Shown here: positions 16,957 through 24,463 of the stretch, piece after piece
Position numbering within the stretch: position 1 is the first letter of the stretch
How the letters are laid out: each line of letters begins with the position of its first letter
DNA from: Verrucomicrobia bacterium LW23
GTDB lineage: Bacteria; Verrucomicrobiota; Verrucomicrobiia; Methylacidiphilales; UBA1321
Direction of reading: 5' to 3'
Assembly: GCA_003054695.1 (NCBI GenBank)
Contig: QAZA01000021.1
Location: 62,001 to 126,000, forward strand
DNA: 64,000 nt
Notes under the pieces: model-generated
The model's input: the letters and a program-made list of their open reading frames with translations, nothing else
Told to the model about the DNA's origin: nothing
The model's database searches: none
Made by a program: the position numbers and the translations under genes

Positions 16957-17028
16957 GCGATAAGGCAAAATGTATATTAGGGTTTTCGGTACCCACGCCG
17001 AGTACGATAAAATCAACGCCCTCACCAT

Positions 17029-17397
17029 ATGAAGATATCCACCGAAGCCGAATACAACGCGGCCCTCGACCGCATGGATACGATCTTCTCCGCCGAGGTG
17101 GGCACCCCCGAGAATGCCGAAGCAGAGGCGCTGGCGGCAGCGATTGAAGACTACGAAAAGATCAACCTGCCGCTGCCGGAAATCACTGCGCTGCAATACA
17201 TTGCCGAGCGTATGCACCAGCAGGGCGTCACCCTTGCCGAGTTTGCGGAGACGCTCAAGAGCACTCCCGGCATCGCGAAGGCGCTCCTGTCCGGCACCCG
17301 CCCCATCGACGCCGCGACTGCCGTCGCCATTGCCGAACTTCTCTGCATCGAGGGGGGCCGCTCCCTCGTAACACCAGCGGTCCGGACTGCCGCGTAG
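17029..17397 (+). CDS. HigA-type antitoxin / helix-turn-helix protein (orphan)
   Basis: This 122-residue protein resembles COG5499, the HigA-like antitoxin family. The N-terminal half has the family pattern EAEYNAALDRMDTIF, then GTPENAEAEALAAAIEDYE and LPEITALQYIAERMHQQG. The C-terminal half (about 64-110) is a Cro/CI-like helix-turn-helix (TLAEFAETL..TPGIAKALLSG). In HigBA loci the toxin gene usually sits just upstream, but only 160 bases separate this gene from the previous one, 72 of them after that gene's terminator, with no HigB-like frame. It therefore looks like an orphan antitoxin, possibly an autonomous repressor. Start is the ATG at 17029. Confidence 0.65.
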   Translation: MKISTEAEYNAALDRMDTIFSAEVGTPENAEAEALAAAIEDYEKINLPLPEITALQYIAERMHQQGVTLAEFAETLKSTPGIAKALLSGTRPIDAATAVAIAELLCIEGGRSLVTPAVRTAA

Positions 17398-17458
17398 TTC
17401 TCGTTGATTCCCGATTCCTGTAATTCCCGCAATTGCAAAGGCGATTTCAGAAGGCAGT

Positions 17459-18463
17459 ATGACGCGCAATACCCGGCACCCAGTACCTGTCCTACGCCAC
17501 ATATGGATCGCCCTGATACTCAGCGCTATCTGCACCGTCGGCGCCCTGGCGCAACAGGAAGCCGCTCTTCCATCCAAAGAAGCCTCGCGGAAACTGCTGC
17601 GCGAGGCCACAGGGGCAGCCGCGACGCCGGCCACCGAGCTGCTGAAATCGCTGGAAGGCCCGGACAGCCCGACCTTCGAGCAGGCCGTTGCTCTCGTGCA
17701 GTTAGGACGGCCCGACCTTCTGCTTCCTCTGCTGAAAACCGAACCCCTCGATGTCAAAGCCACAATTGCGGACGCCTTGATGCGCGCCAGCGGCAAAGCA
17801 GTGGCGAGCGCGCTGCTGGATGAGCTTCTGGCGCTGGAATTTCACCGCTACGAGGACTATCCCAGACAATTCCCGCTACTCTTTGCCGGAGTCCCCAGCC
17901 GTTCGCAGAGTGAACGCACGCGATACTCCATCGAGCGAGCGCTCCTTACCGTAACGGACACCTTTGCAGAAATAGACCCGACCTGGCACATTGCCCAAAA
18001 GAAGGCCCTTATCGAGCGCGCCATTGAGAAGCTGCCCGCCGAACCGGCCTCCACCCTCTCCTCCGCAAATGCGCCCGCACAGCCCCAGACGACAATAGAG
18101 AACCGCCACAGCATCCTTCCCGCCGCCACAGAGTTCGTCCGTCTCAATCGCGCGGATCTCCTGCTCCCCATGCTGAAAGTGGCGAGCCTCGCCGACCGCA
18201 AGTCGCTGGCTCAGGCCCTTGCCGCAGCAAAAGGCAGGCCAGTGGCAGAGGCTCTTCTGACTCAGTGGAACGAACTGCACCTGCCCCTGGGGTGGGAGGA
18301 CACCCAGATTTCTGCCGTCAAGGAAGAAGCGCTAAATGCCACGGAAAAAGCGCTCGCCACCGTAACGGGTACAGACTGCGATCCGGGTTGGACGCGAGAG
18401 CAAAAGCAGGTCGCTTTCCAGACGTCTATCGACAAGATGCCGGCCCGCCCGGAGCCACGCTGA
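17459..18463 (+). CDS. Secreted hypothetical protein with two internal repeats
   Basis: This is a 334-residue protein. A signal peptide is visible (RHIWIALILSAICTVGALAQ, cleavage near ALAQ). The mature part is alpha-helical and contains two similar halves: the first with ALVQLGRPDLLLPLLK...IADALMRASGKAVASALL, the second with EFVRLNRADLLLPMLK...LAQALAAAKGRPVAEALL. Each half ends with ATEKAL/SIERAL..TVT and a TW..AQKKAL/TREQKQVA helix. This suggests duplication of a HEAT-like helical unit. No function is known. It follows the antitoxin-like gene by 61 bases and could be co-transcribed with it. Confidence 0.55.
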   Translation: MTRNTRHPVPVLRHIWIALILSAICTVGALAQQEAALPSKEASRKLLREATGAAATPATELLKSLEGPDSPTFEQAVALVQLGRPDLLLPLLKTEPLDVKATIADALMRASGKAVASALLDELLALEFHRYEDYPRQFPLLFAGVPSRSQSERTRYSIERALLTVTDTFAEIDPTWHIAQKKALIERAIEKLPAEPASTLSSANAPAQPQTTIENRHSILPAATEFVRLNRADLLLPMLKVASLADRKSLAQALAAAKGRPVAEALLTQWNELHLPLGWEDTQISAVKEEALNATEKALATVTGTDCDPGWTREQKQVAFQTSIDKMPARPEPR

Positions 18464-18667
18464 CCAGATTCGAAGCCATCGCCCCGGCAATCGCAGCCCC
18501 TCCCCTCTGCCGCCCCAAAATGCATGCTGCCGCCACATTTTCGGCTCGCAACCGTTGCGGCTATCGGCTAGGAAACATGCTTTTCCGTCACGTAACGATA
18601 GCGGGCGATGCGCGGCATCGGCTCAGCGTCGCCCACATACTCTCATCCTTTTCATCCACAGCACTTT

Positions 18668-19777
18668 ATGAAGGTCATCCTGACCAAAGAGGCCCTTGTC
18701 GCCGCACTGGGCGTTGTCGCCAACGTTGTCAGCAACCGCTCGCCACTGCCTATCCTGGGCAACGCGCTTATCAAGGCTGAGGATGGCAAGCTTACCATCG
18801 CCACCACGGACCTGGCCATCGGCGTGCGCGCTGTGATGCCCGCTGAGGTCGTCGAGGCCGGCGCCACCACCCTGCCCGCCAAGCGCTTTTTCAGCATCAT
18901 CCGCGAGCTGCCCGCGCCGGAAGTCACGCTTACCGTGGATGATAAGCACTCCGCCACCATCGAGAGCGGCAGCGCCTACTACAAAATTATGGGCATGCCG
19001 CAGGAGGAGTTCCCCCCCTTCCCCCGCCTGGACGGCACCCGCGCCTTCTCGCTAAAGCAGGCGCAGTTGAAGGACATGCTCCGCCGCACCGCCTACGCCA
19101 TCAGCACGGAGGAAAGCCGCTATGTCCTTAATGGCGTGCTGCTTAGCTTTAAGGAGAACCAGCTGACGGTCGTCGCCACCGACGGCCGCCGCCTGGCCAT
19201 GGTGCAGGAGCCCCTCGAGTTCCCCGAGGAAAGCGCCATCGACGTCATCCTGCCCACTGCCGCCGTTAACGAGCTGCAGCGCGTGCTGAAGGGCGACGAA
19301 CCCGTCGGCATCTCCATCGGCCAAAACCAGATCGCCTTCGACCTCGGCCACATCTACATGTTCAGCAAACTGGTGGACGGCAACTACCCCGAGTATCGCC
19401 GCGTCATCCCCGCCGCCGCCACGGGCCGCATTGTGCTGGAGCGCGAATTGCTGCTGAGCGCCGTACGCCGCGTAGCCCTGCTGGCCAACGAGAAGTCGCT
19501 CAGCGTCAAGCTCTCCTTCGGCAACAACAACCTGGAAATCTCCGCCAACACGCCCGACATCGGCGAAGCCAAAGAAACCCTGACCATCAGCTACACCGAC
19601 CGCGCTTTCGCCATCGCGTTTAACCCGGACTACCTGATGGACCCGCTCAAAAACCTCGACGGCGACCAGGTCTTCTTCGACTTTACCAACGAGTACGAGC
19701 CCGGCGTGCTGAAGTACAACCGCCCCTTCACCTACGTCATCATGCCCATGCGCGCCACGCCCAGCGGGGCCAAGTAA
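18668..19777 (+). CDS. dnaN: DNA polymerase III sliding clamp (beta subunit)
   Basis: This 369-residue protein is the ring-shaped processivity clamp of replication. It starts MKVILTKEALVAALGVVANVVSNRS and shows family blocks LPILGNALIKA, TTDLAIGVRA, GATTLPAKRFFSIIREL, FPPFPRLDG, EESRYVLNGVLL, TDGRRLAM, DGNYPEYRRVIP, FNPDYLMDPLKNL and the C-terminal hydrophobic-cleft end TYVIMPM. The start at 18668 fits the family exactly; an in-frame ATG at 18608 would add 20 residues without similarity. No dnaA, recF or cluster of DnaA boxes is nearby, so the gene is not at an obvious origin. A hairpin without a U-run follows. Confidence 0.97.
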   Translation: MKVILTKEALVAALGVVANVVSNRSPLPILGNALIKAEDGKLTIATTDLAIGVRAVMPAEVVEAGATTLPAKRFFSIIRELPAPEVTLTVDDKHSATIESGSAYYKIMGMPQEEFPPFPRLDGTRAFSLKQAQLKDMLRRTAYAISTEESRYVLNGVLLSFKENQLTVVATDGRRLAMVQEPLEFPEESAIDVILPTAAVNELQRVLKGDEPVGISIGQNQIAFDLGHIYMFSKLVDGNYPEYRRVIPAAATGRIVLERELLLSAVRRVALLANEKSLSVKLSFGNNNLEISANTPDIGEAKETLTISYTDRAFAIAFNPDYLMDPLKNLDGDQVFFDFTNEYEPGVLKYNRPFTYVIMPMRATPSGAK

Positions 19778-19787
19778 CGCCCCAGTA

Positions 19788-19815
19788 GCCCGCCGCCCCT
19801 CTGCGCGCGGCGGGC
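19788..19815 (+). terminator. Terminator-like GC-rich hairpin after dnaN
   Basis: A 9-bp stem (19788-19796 with 19807-19815) with a 10-base loop, starting 10 bases after the dnaN stop. No U-run follows. Confidence 0.45.
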
Positions 19816-19893
19816 CCAGCGATCCGGCTATCCCAGCAATTACCCCAGGCGCAGCGGAGGGCATAAGCGCACAACGACGGTGTACCCAAGCCT

Positions 19894-20244
19894 ATGCAGC
19901 TCTTCCTCCTCAAGGCACTTATCAGCGGCTTCATCGTCGCAGGCGTGAGTACGCTGGCCCGGCATAACAACCTGCTGGCCAGCATCATCCACTCGCTTCC
20001 CCTCATCTCCCTGCTTACGTTTGTGTGGCTGTACCTGGAGACGCGCGATGCCGAACTCATCGGCCGCCACGCCTATGGCACCTTTTGGTTCGTGCTGCCC
20101 ACTCTGCCGATGTTTCTGCTGATGCCCTGGCTTAACCGAACCACCGGCGGCTTTTGGCAAGGCCTGGGCGCGGGTGCGGCCCTAAGCATAGCGCTCTATA
20201 TCGTTACCATGGCGCTACTTAAAGCGGGCGGCGTGGACCTGTAG
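19894..20244 (+). CDS. DUF3147-like small membrane protein
   Basis: This 116-residue, mostly hydrophobic protein has four predicted membrane spans (about 3-20, 27-47, 63-80 and 86-110). The pattern ISGFIVAGVSTLARHNNLLASIIHSLPLISLL resembles the DUF3147 family of small inner-membrane proteins; I give only the key parts GVSTLAR and HSLPLISLL as evidence. No function is known for that family. Start is the ATG at 19894. Confidence 0.7.
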   Translation: MQLFLLKALISGFIVAGVSTLARHNNLLASIIHSLPLISLLTFVWLYLETRDAELIGRHAYGTFWFVLPTLPMFLLMPWLNRTTGGFWQGLGAGAALSIALYIVTMALLKAGGVDL

Positions 20245-20381
20245 CACAGGCAATGTCGCGCGGCGCCCCCCACCTCGCCGCATTGCAACGCATCTGCTAA
20301 ACCATTTCGCCCAACATTCAGGTGAGCCGCATTTTGCCCATCAAGTTTTCCCGCAGGATCGTCCAATCCACACATCCTCCC

Positions 20382-20792
20382 ATGAAAACGCGCCCCGCCC
20401 TCGCCTCCGCTCTCCGCAACCTCCTTGCCGCGCCGCTGGTTGCCGTGCTGGCCATGCTTCTCCCCGCCGACTCTGCCCTTGCCGGCGACGGCGTTATCAC
20501 CTCCTACCGCGCCTATATTGGCCAGGAGGATCTCTCTGCCAGCGACGGGCTGCGGCTCAAGGCGGTGCGCGACATCCTGCGCCAGGACCGCGCCAACTTC
20601 CACAAATTCGGCATCCGCCAGCGGGGCGACACCGCCGACGATTACTTTACCAGCGCCGGCAACCGCCAGCTCTTCGAGCGCATCCCCATTCGCTGCAGCC
20701 CCCGCGTCACCGCCGCCGTGCTGGAAGGTGGCGCCGCCTTCGGCGTAACCGTGTACGAGGACTACATCCTGGTGGAATTTGCGCGCCGCTAA
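20382..20792 (+). CDS. Small exported hypothetical protein
   Basis: This is a 136-residue protein. The ATG at 20382 gives MKTRPALASALRNLL and a hydrophobic core ending PADSALAGDG, a good signal peptide; a GTG 20 codons upstream is less likely. The mature ~105 residues have no family I recognise; Tyr- and Arg-rich blocks (ITSYRAYIGQEDL, VRDILRQDRANFHKFGIRQ) suggest a compact domain. It ends 21 bases before the stop of a convergent small gene. Confidence 0.5.
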   Translation: MKTRPALASALRNLLAAPLVAVLAMLLPADSALAGDGVITSYRAYIGQEDLSASDGLRLKAVRDILRQDRANFHKFGIRQRGDTADDYFTSAGNRQLFERIPIRCSPRVTAAVLEGGAAFGVTVYEDYILVEFARR

Positions 20793-20813
20793 GCGCTCCC
20801 GCACCCGAGCGCC

Positions 20814-21035
20814 TCACATCATCCGCCGGCCCCACTCATCCACTGCAAAGCTGCGCACGTGGATGAGATTCTGGTAGTGCTCCTGCACCTGCTCCTCCGT
20901 CCAGTCCGGGTGATTGCGCCGGATAAAATTGAGCGTCCAGATCTTCGCCAGCTTCTTATCCGCCGGCGTAAGCTTCTTGTACTCACGATGATACAAAAAG
21001 CCGTTGATGGAATCAGCAATGGAAGAAAAGTCCAT
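20814..21035 (-). CDS. Small hypothetical protein
   Basis: This 73-residue protein starts at the ATG at 21035 (MDFSSIADSINGFLY); a TTG six codons upstream is in frame. It is soluble and helical with a charged middle (EYKKLTPADKKLAKIW) and a DWTEEQVQEHYQNLIHVR segment. No family is recognised. Its codon use and length are consistent with a real gene, and no overlapping plus-strand gene competes for the space. Confidence 0.5.
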   Translation of the reverse strand: MDFSSIADSINGFLYHREYKKLTPADKKLAKIWTLNFIRRNHPDWTEEQVQEHYQNLIHVRSFAVDEWGRRMM

Positions 21036-21153
21036 ATGTACAAAGCGCGGCAATGCGGCGTGCTGGTAGCTTCGCCCAGCACAGCTTAGATAGCAAGCGC
21101 AACGACGAAGCGCCCCCCATTTTCATTGCGCCGCAACTCCCTGCCCATCAACA

Positions 21154-21756
21154 TCAATGCCCGCCGCCGCCGCCCGGCCCGTGCTGGCCGATCGACTCCA
21201 TAATAATCTCCACGGCGCCCTTGAAACCCTCCTTGTGCGTCGCGTCGCGAATCGTCCGCGTCAGGTTCAGGCACGCGCGGCGATTATTGACAATACGTAA
21301 AATCATCTTCAACAGCCACACCACACGGTCCCGGTCCTTCACCAGCCCCAGCTCCAGGCGTGCGCCAAAACCGGCCGGATTCCCCTTCACCAGCGACTCC
21401 TTGTCAACAATCGCAACGATCGGATCCTTGCCAATAAGGCTCGGATTCTCTCGCAAAAACTCCTGCGACTGCTCCTTCGTCAGCACATAAAGCCGGTGCT
21501 GCTTCAAAAACTGGCTGAAGAGCACGCGCTCCGCCTTAAGTACATGATGCGCAGGGACATTCCAGCCCGAGTCGATCACGTACACATCAAAAACCGGTGG
21601 CTCCGGCTCCGGCAACTTCACGGCACCCGCCGCCGGCACCTCAGAACTCCCTGGTGCTGAGAGACTTCTGCGCTCCGTGCTCACCTGGGTCTGCGCCTTC
21701 GACGCCGCGGCCCGCCGCCTCCATGGAAAGCGCTTGAGAAATCCCAGTGATGACAT
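21154..21756 (-). CDS. Hypothetical protein with Gly-rich C-terminus
   Basis: This protein has 200 residues from the ATG at 21756 (MSSLGFLKRFPWRRR). A longer frame reaching 22029 is open but its first 90 residues look non-coding and contain a terminator. The N-terminus is basic, followed by an Ala/Ser/Pro linker. The ordered part (about 65-190) has alternating hydrophobic strands (FDVYVIDSGWNVP, RLYVLTKEQSQEFL, DPIVAIVDKESL) and ends in a five-Gly run and His. I do not recognise the fold. Upstream of the ATG is a U-rich stretch instead of a Shine-Dalgarno. Confidence 0.5.
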   Translation of the reverse strand: MSSLGFLKRFPWRRRAAASKAQTQVSTERRSLSAPGSSEVPAAGAVKLPEPEPPVFDVYVIDSGWNVPAHHVLKAERVLFSQFLKQHRLYVLTKEQSQEFLRENPSLIGKDPIVAIVDKESLVKGNPAGFGARLELGLVKDRDRVVWLLKMILRIVNNRRACLNLTRTIRDATHKEGFKGAVEIIMESIGQHGPGGGGGH

Positions 21757-21922
21757 GTAAAAAATAGGGAAAAGGTTGGGAATAAGAGACTTAGCCACGC
21801 AGTAAAGCATCAGCGAGGCCACGGGCCCGCGCTCGGATTGATTCCTGCACCGGCCCGCAGCAACAATCCCATACTGCCCTCCGATTTCAACCCAAAATCC
21901 ACGCAAGCCGTGCGCAAACAAC

Positions 21923-21956
21923 AAAAAGGCGGAACAGGCGTGTTGCCTGTTCCGCC
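21923..21956 (-). terminator. Rho-independent terminator on the minus strand
   Basis: A 12-bp stem GGCGGAACAGGC / GCCTGTTCCGCC with a 5-base loop spans 21928-21956. On the minus strand it is followed directly by TTTTT at 21927-21923. It ends transcription arriving from higher coordinates, 36 bases after the stop of the candidate small gene. Confidence 0.85.
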
Positions 21957-21991
21957 ACAGCAGGTTAGCACGTTGCCAGCTACGATATGAG

Positions 21992-22192
21992 CTACTCAAC
22001 CCATCGGCTGACGGGGCGAAGCCATGCAAGGGGAACGAACGGAGCGTTCACGCCAATGTGCGGGCCATTGGAACAAAGGGTGGAACCGGGAAAGGCGCTC
22101 TCTTCCACGGTGGTGGAATCGGGCGATTGCGTGCGTTTCGGTTCGGGGTGGTGGGATTTGGCTGCTGGGCCGGTGCGGATTTTCGCGGGCAT
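21992..22192 (-). CDS. Candidate 66-residue small protein with strong ribosome binding site
   Basis: The minus strand reads AGGAGGccccaATG, a near-ideal Shine-Dalgarno five bases before the ATG at 22192, in a window where most genes have none. The 66-codon frame ends at 21992, and a textbook terminator follows 36 bases later. The product (MPAKIRTGPAAKSHHPEPKR...) is basic at its start, Pro/Ser-rich, with one Cys, and matches no family I know. The leader contains a 6-bp hairpin (AGCGTG/CACGCT). The combination of ribosome site, frame and terminator supports a real small gene. A non-coding RNA with a fortuitous frame is the alternative. Confidence 0.45.
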   Translation of the reverse strand: MPAKIRTGPAAKSHHPEPKRTQSPDSTTVEESAFPGSTLCSNGPHIGVNAPFVPLAWLRPVSRWVE

Positions 22193-22492
22193 TGGGGCCT
22201 CCTGATTGAAAGTACGACTTGAAGAGAGCAGGTAGCGTGCCAGACCTCGTTCCGACACGCTAAAAGCAGTTTATTATCATGCCACCCGGCAATGACGGGG
22301 TCACGTTAAGCCACAACTTCGCAAAAACAACCCGCCCAACTGCAAAAAAAGTGAGAAAGTGGCAGAAAGGCGTGAGCACACGATAGATCAGCTCAAAACT
22401 TTGCGCGAAAAAGCGGCAAAAGTGTCCGCAATTTTCCAACAGCCCAGACCTTTATTTTTTACCACTAACTATCTCCCCTCGTTCATTTCATG
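22193..22492. other. AT-richer intergenic region upstream of the small gene
   Basis: About 300 bases lie between the candidate small gene and the glycerate kinase stop. On the minus strand TGATAATAA near 22272-22280 could be an extended -10, but no convincing -35 is in place. The stretch 22320-22480 has A-rich runs and no frame I can support. Confidence 0.3.
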
Positions 22493-23647
22493 TCAAATCG
22501 CACGATGCGACCGCAGGACCTTCGCAAGTTGCGATGCGCGCCGCCGCAAGACTCTCGCTGAGTCGGCCAGGGCCTCGTGCGATGTAACACCCTCACCGAC
22601 AAGAGGATGGATCCCCGACCACGTCGCAAGCTCGCTGCGTATCGCGGGATCAAGATCCGAAGCCGCAAGGTCGGCGCCCAGGAGGCCGCAAAAGAGATGC
22701 ACCGGTTTACCCAGGCGCACCGCAAGCGAAGCGATTCCCGACGGCCCCTTCCCGGAAAAAGTCTGCGTATCGATTCTCCCCTCGCCCGTAATGACGAGAT
22801 CCGCCTCTGCCACGGCGTCCTCCAGATGGGTAAGCTCCGCAATCGTGCGAAAGCCCTCGACGAGGTGCGCGTTGGTAAAGGTAAGGAACCCGTAGCCAAG
22901 CCCACCGGCCGCGCCCGCGCCGGGCTTGCCCCGGTAATCGGATCCAAGACATTTTACCACGAGATCCGTCACCCTCTCCATAGCTTTATCGATAAAGCCC
23001 GGATCCTTCACCCCCTTTTGTGGACCATAAACATGCGACGCCCCCTTTGGGCCGAGCAACGGATTTGTGACATCGCAAAGGACAGTGACCTCGACGAGCA
23101 GAGGCTTTTCCGGGCGTGCAACCGCGACGATCGAATCCCAGTTTTGAGGCAAAGGAAGTACCTGCCGGCCCGCTTTATCGATAAAGCGGAAGCCCACGGC
23201 CGCTGCCATCCCCAGTCCCGCATCATTGGTGGCACTTCCTCCCAGGCCGGCGAGAATACGTCGCGCCCCCCTGACTTCCAGTTCTCGAAGCATAAGGCCC
23301 ACGCCAAAAGTGCTCGATTTCCACGGATCTCGCTCTTCCGCCGCAATCCGCCACATACCCGCCGCGGCGGCCACTTCGAGGATCCCCAGCTCCCCGGCCA
23401 AGCCGGCCGCTCCCTGACACGGCCGGCCGAGTGCGTCCTGGGCAGGCAACTCTAACACATTGGCGTTGAGGATATTACAAAGCGTTTCCGTTGTCCCTTC
23501 CCCGCCGTCGGCGATGGGGAGAAGATGGAACTCGGCCGGCATTTCGGGTCCAAAGCCAGCCGCCAGCCCGTCCCTGATAGCTTCCGCCACTTGCATGGCG
23601 CTCAGCGTTCCCTTGAACTTATCCGGCGCAATGAGGATCTTCAGCAT
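22493..23647 (-). CDS. Glycerate kinase (type I, GarK/GlxK family)
   Basis: This 384-residue cytosolic enzyme phosphorylates D-glycerate with ATP, giving 2- or 3-phosphoglycerate depending on class; this family usually makes the 2-phospho form. Family signatures are IAPDKFKGTLSA (6-17), PIADGGEGT (44-52) and LAGLGGSATNDAGLGM (132-147), and the length is typical. It lies 54 bases after livF on the same strand, so it may be the last gene of the liv operon, an unusual pairing. Two exact copies of the palindrome CTTTATCGATAAAG lie inside the gene, each encoding Phe-Ile-Asp-Lys. Start is the ATG at 23647. Confidence 0.92.
   Translation of the reverse strand: MLKILIAPDKFKGTLSAMQVAEAIRDGLAAGFGPEMPAEFHLLPIADGGEGTTETLCNILNANVLELPAQDALGRPCQGAAGLAGELGILEVAAAAGMWRIAAEERDPWKSSTFGVGLMLRELEVRGARRILAGLGGSATNDAGLGMAAAVGFRFIDKAGRQVLPLPQNWDSIVAVARPEKPLLVEVTVLCDVTNPLLGPKGASHVYGPQKGVKDPGFIDKAMERVTDLVVKCLGSDYRGKPGAGAAGGLGYGFLTFTNAHLVEGFRTIAELTHLEDAVAEADLVITGEGRIDTQTFSGKGPSGIASLAVRLGKPVHLFCGLLGADLAASDLDPAIRSELATWSGIHPLVGEGVTSHEALADSARVLRRRASQLAKVLRSHRAI
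22984..22997. repeat. CTTTA-N4-TAAAG palindrome (copy 1)
   Basis: CTTTATCGATAAAG, extending to a 16-bp perfect palindrome with flanking G/C (22983-22998). Lies inside the glycerate kinase gene. Member of the window-wide set described in the findings. Confidence 0.7.
23173..23186. repeat. CTTTA-N4-TAAAG palindrome (copy 2)
   Basis: CTTTATCGATAAAG, extending to an 18-bp perfect palindrome (23171-23188, CGCTTTATCGATAAAGCG). Lies inside the glycerate kinase gene. Confidence 0.7.
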
Positions 23648-23701
23648 GAATAAGGAGCATCTCCGAGCTTTAACGTTACAGATTACGTCAAACAGACAGT
23701 T

Positions 23702-24409
23702 TTACTCATCTTCACCAAGATAGGCACGGCGTACTTCGTCGGAATTGAGCAGACTGGAAGCCGTGTCCGTCAGCACAATCTCCCCTGTCACAATGACATA
23801 ACCGCGATGCGCAATCCGCAGCGCTTCACGGGCATTTTGTTCCACCAGGAGGATAGGGGTTCCCTCCTTATTGATCGTCTGGATAATGGAGAAAATGCGC
23901 TGCACAATCTGCGGCGCGAGGCCGAGTGAGGGCTCGTCGAGCATGAGCAGGCGCGGCTCGCTCATCAGGGAGCGCCCGATCGCGAGCATCTGCTGCTCTC
24001 CGCCGCTTAGCGTACCGCCCAGCTGCTGCAAGCGCTCCTTAAGAACGGGGAAAAAGTCGAAGATGCGATCCAGTTTGGCCGCGTCCCGGCTCTTCGGCAG
24101 CAAGTAGCTGCCACTCAACAAGTTCTCTTTAACTGTAAGGCGCGGAAAAATATGGCGTCCCTCCGGGCAAAGGCAGATTCCCTGCCGCAGCACCACGTCG
24201 GGGCTAGGCCGAAGCAACGGTTTGCCTTCCCACCAGATCTGTCCCCCGGTCGTCGCAACAACACCGGCCGAGGTGAGCAATGTGGTGCTTTTGCCGGCGC
24301 CGTTGGCCCCCAGCAGCGCGACAATTTCGCCGGGGTTGATCTCGAGGTTAATGCCCTTGAGCACTTCGACCGGACCGTAGGCGGCATGGACATTTTCGAG
24401 CTTTAGCAT
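23702..24409 (-). CDS. livF: Branched-chain amino acid ABC transporter ATP-binding protein LivF
   Basis: This 235-residue ABC ATPase powers branched-chain amino acid (or amide) uptake together with LivG. It has Walker A GANGAGKST (34-42), the signature LSGGEQQ, Walker B LLMLDEPSLGLAP and the switch His replaced in context by LVEQNAREAL, the Gln/Asn-rich form typical of LivF. The usual LivF C-terminus is present. It is the last transporter gene, 54 bases downstream of livG; the spacer holds a CTTTA-N4-TAAAG palindrome. Start is the ATG at 24409. Confidence 0.95.
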   Translation of the reverse strand: MLKLENVHAAYGPVEVLKGINLEINPGEIVALLGANGAGKSTTLLTSAGVVATTGGQIWWEGKPLLRPSPDVVLRQGICLCPEGRHIFPRLTVKENLLSGSYLLPKSRDAAKLDRIFDFFPVLKERLQQLGGTLSGGEQQMLAIGRSLMSEPRLLMLDEPSLGLAPQIVQRIFSIIQTINKEGTPILLVEQNAREALRIAHRGYVIVTGEIVLTDTASSLLNSDEVRRAYLGEDE

Positions 24410-24433
24410 GACAAATGGAACAAAATAGCGATA

Positions 24434-24447
24434 CTTTATGGATAAAG
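24434..24447. repeat. CTTTA-N4-TAAAG palindrome (copy 3, intergenic livG-livF)
   Basis: CTTTATGGATAAAG, with flanking A/T extending the symmetry to 24433-24448. It lies 25 bases upstream of the livF start codon. Confidence 0.7.
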
Positions 24448-24463
24448 TTATCAGCGCAATCGG

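Noticed and set aside
18464-18667. Replication origin near dnaN
   Set aside because: Only one imperfect DnaA-box-like sequence (TCATCCACA) is present. There is no box cluster, AT-rich unwinding element or dnaA gene.
21757-22029. N-terminal extension of the hypothetical protein at 21154-21756
   Set aside because: The extension would read through the minus-strand terminator at 21923-21956 and looks non-coding.
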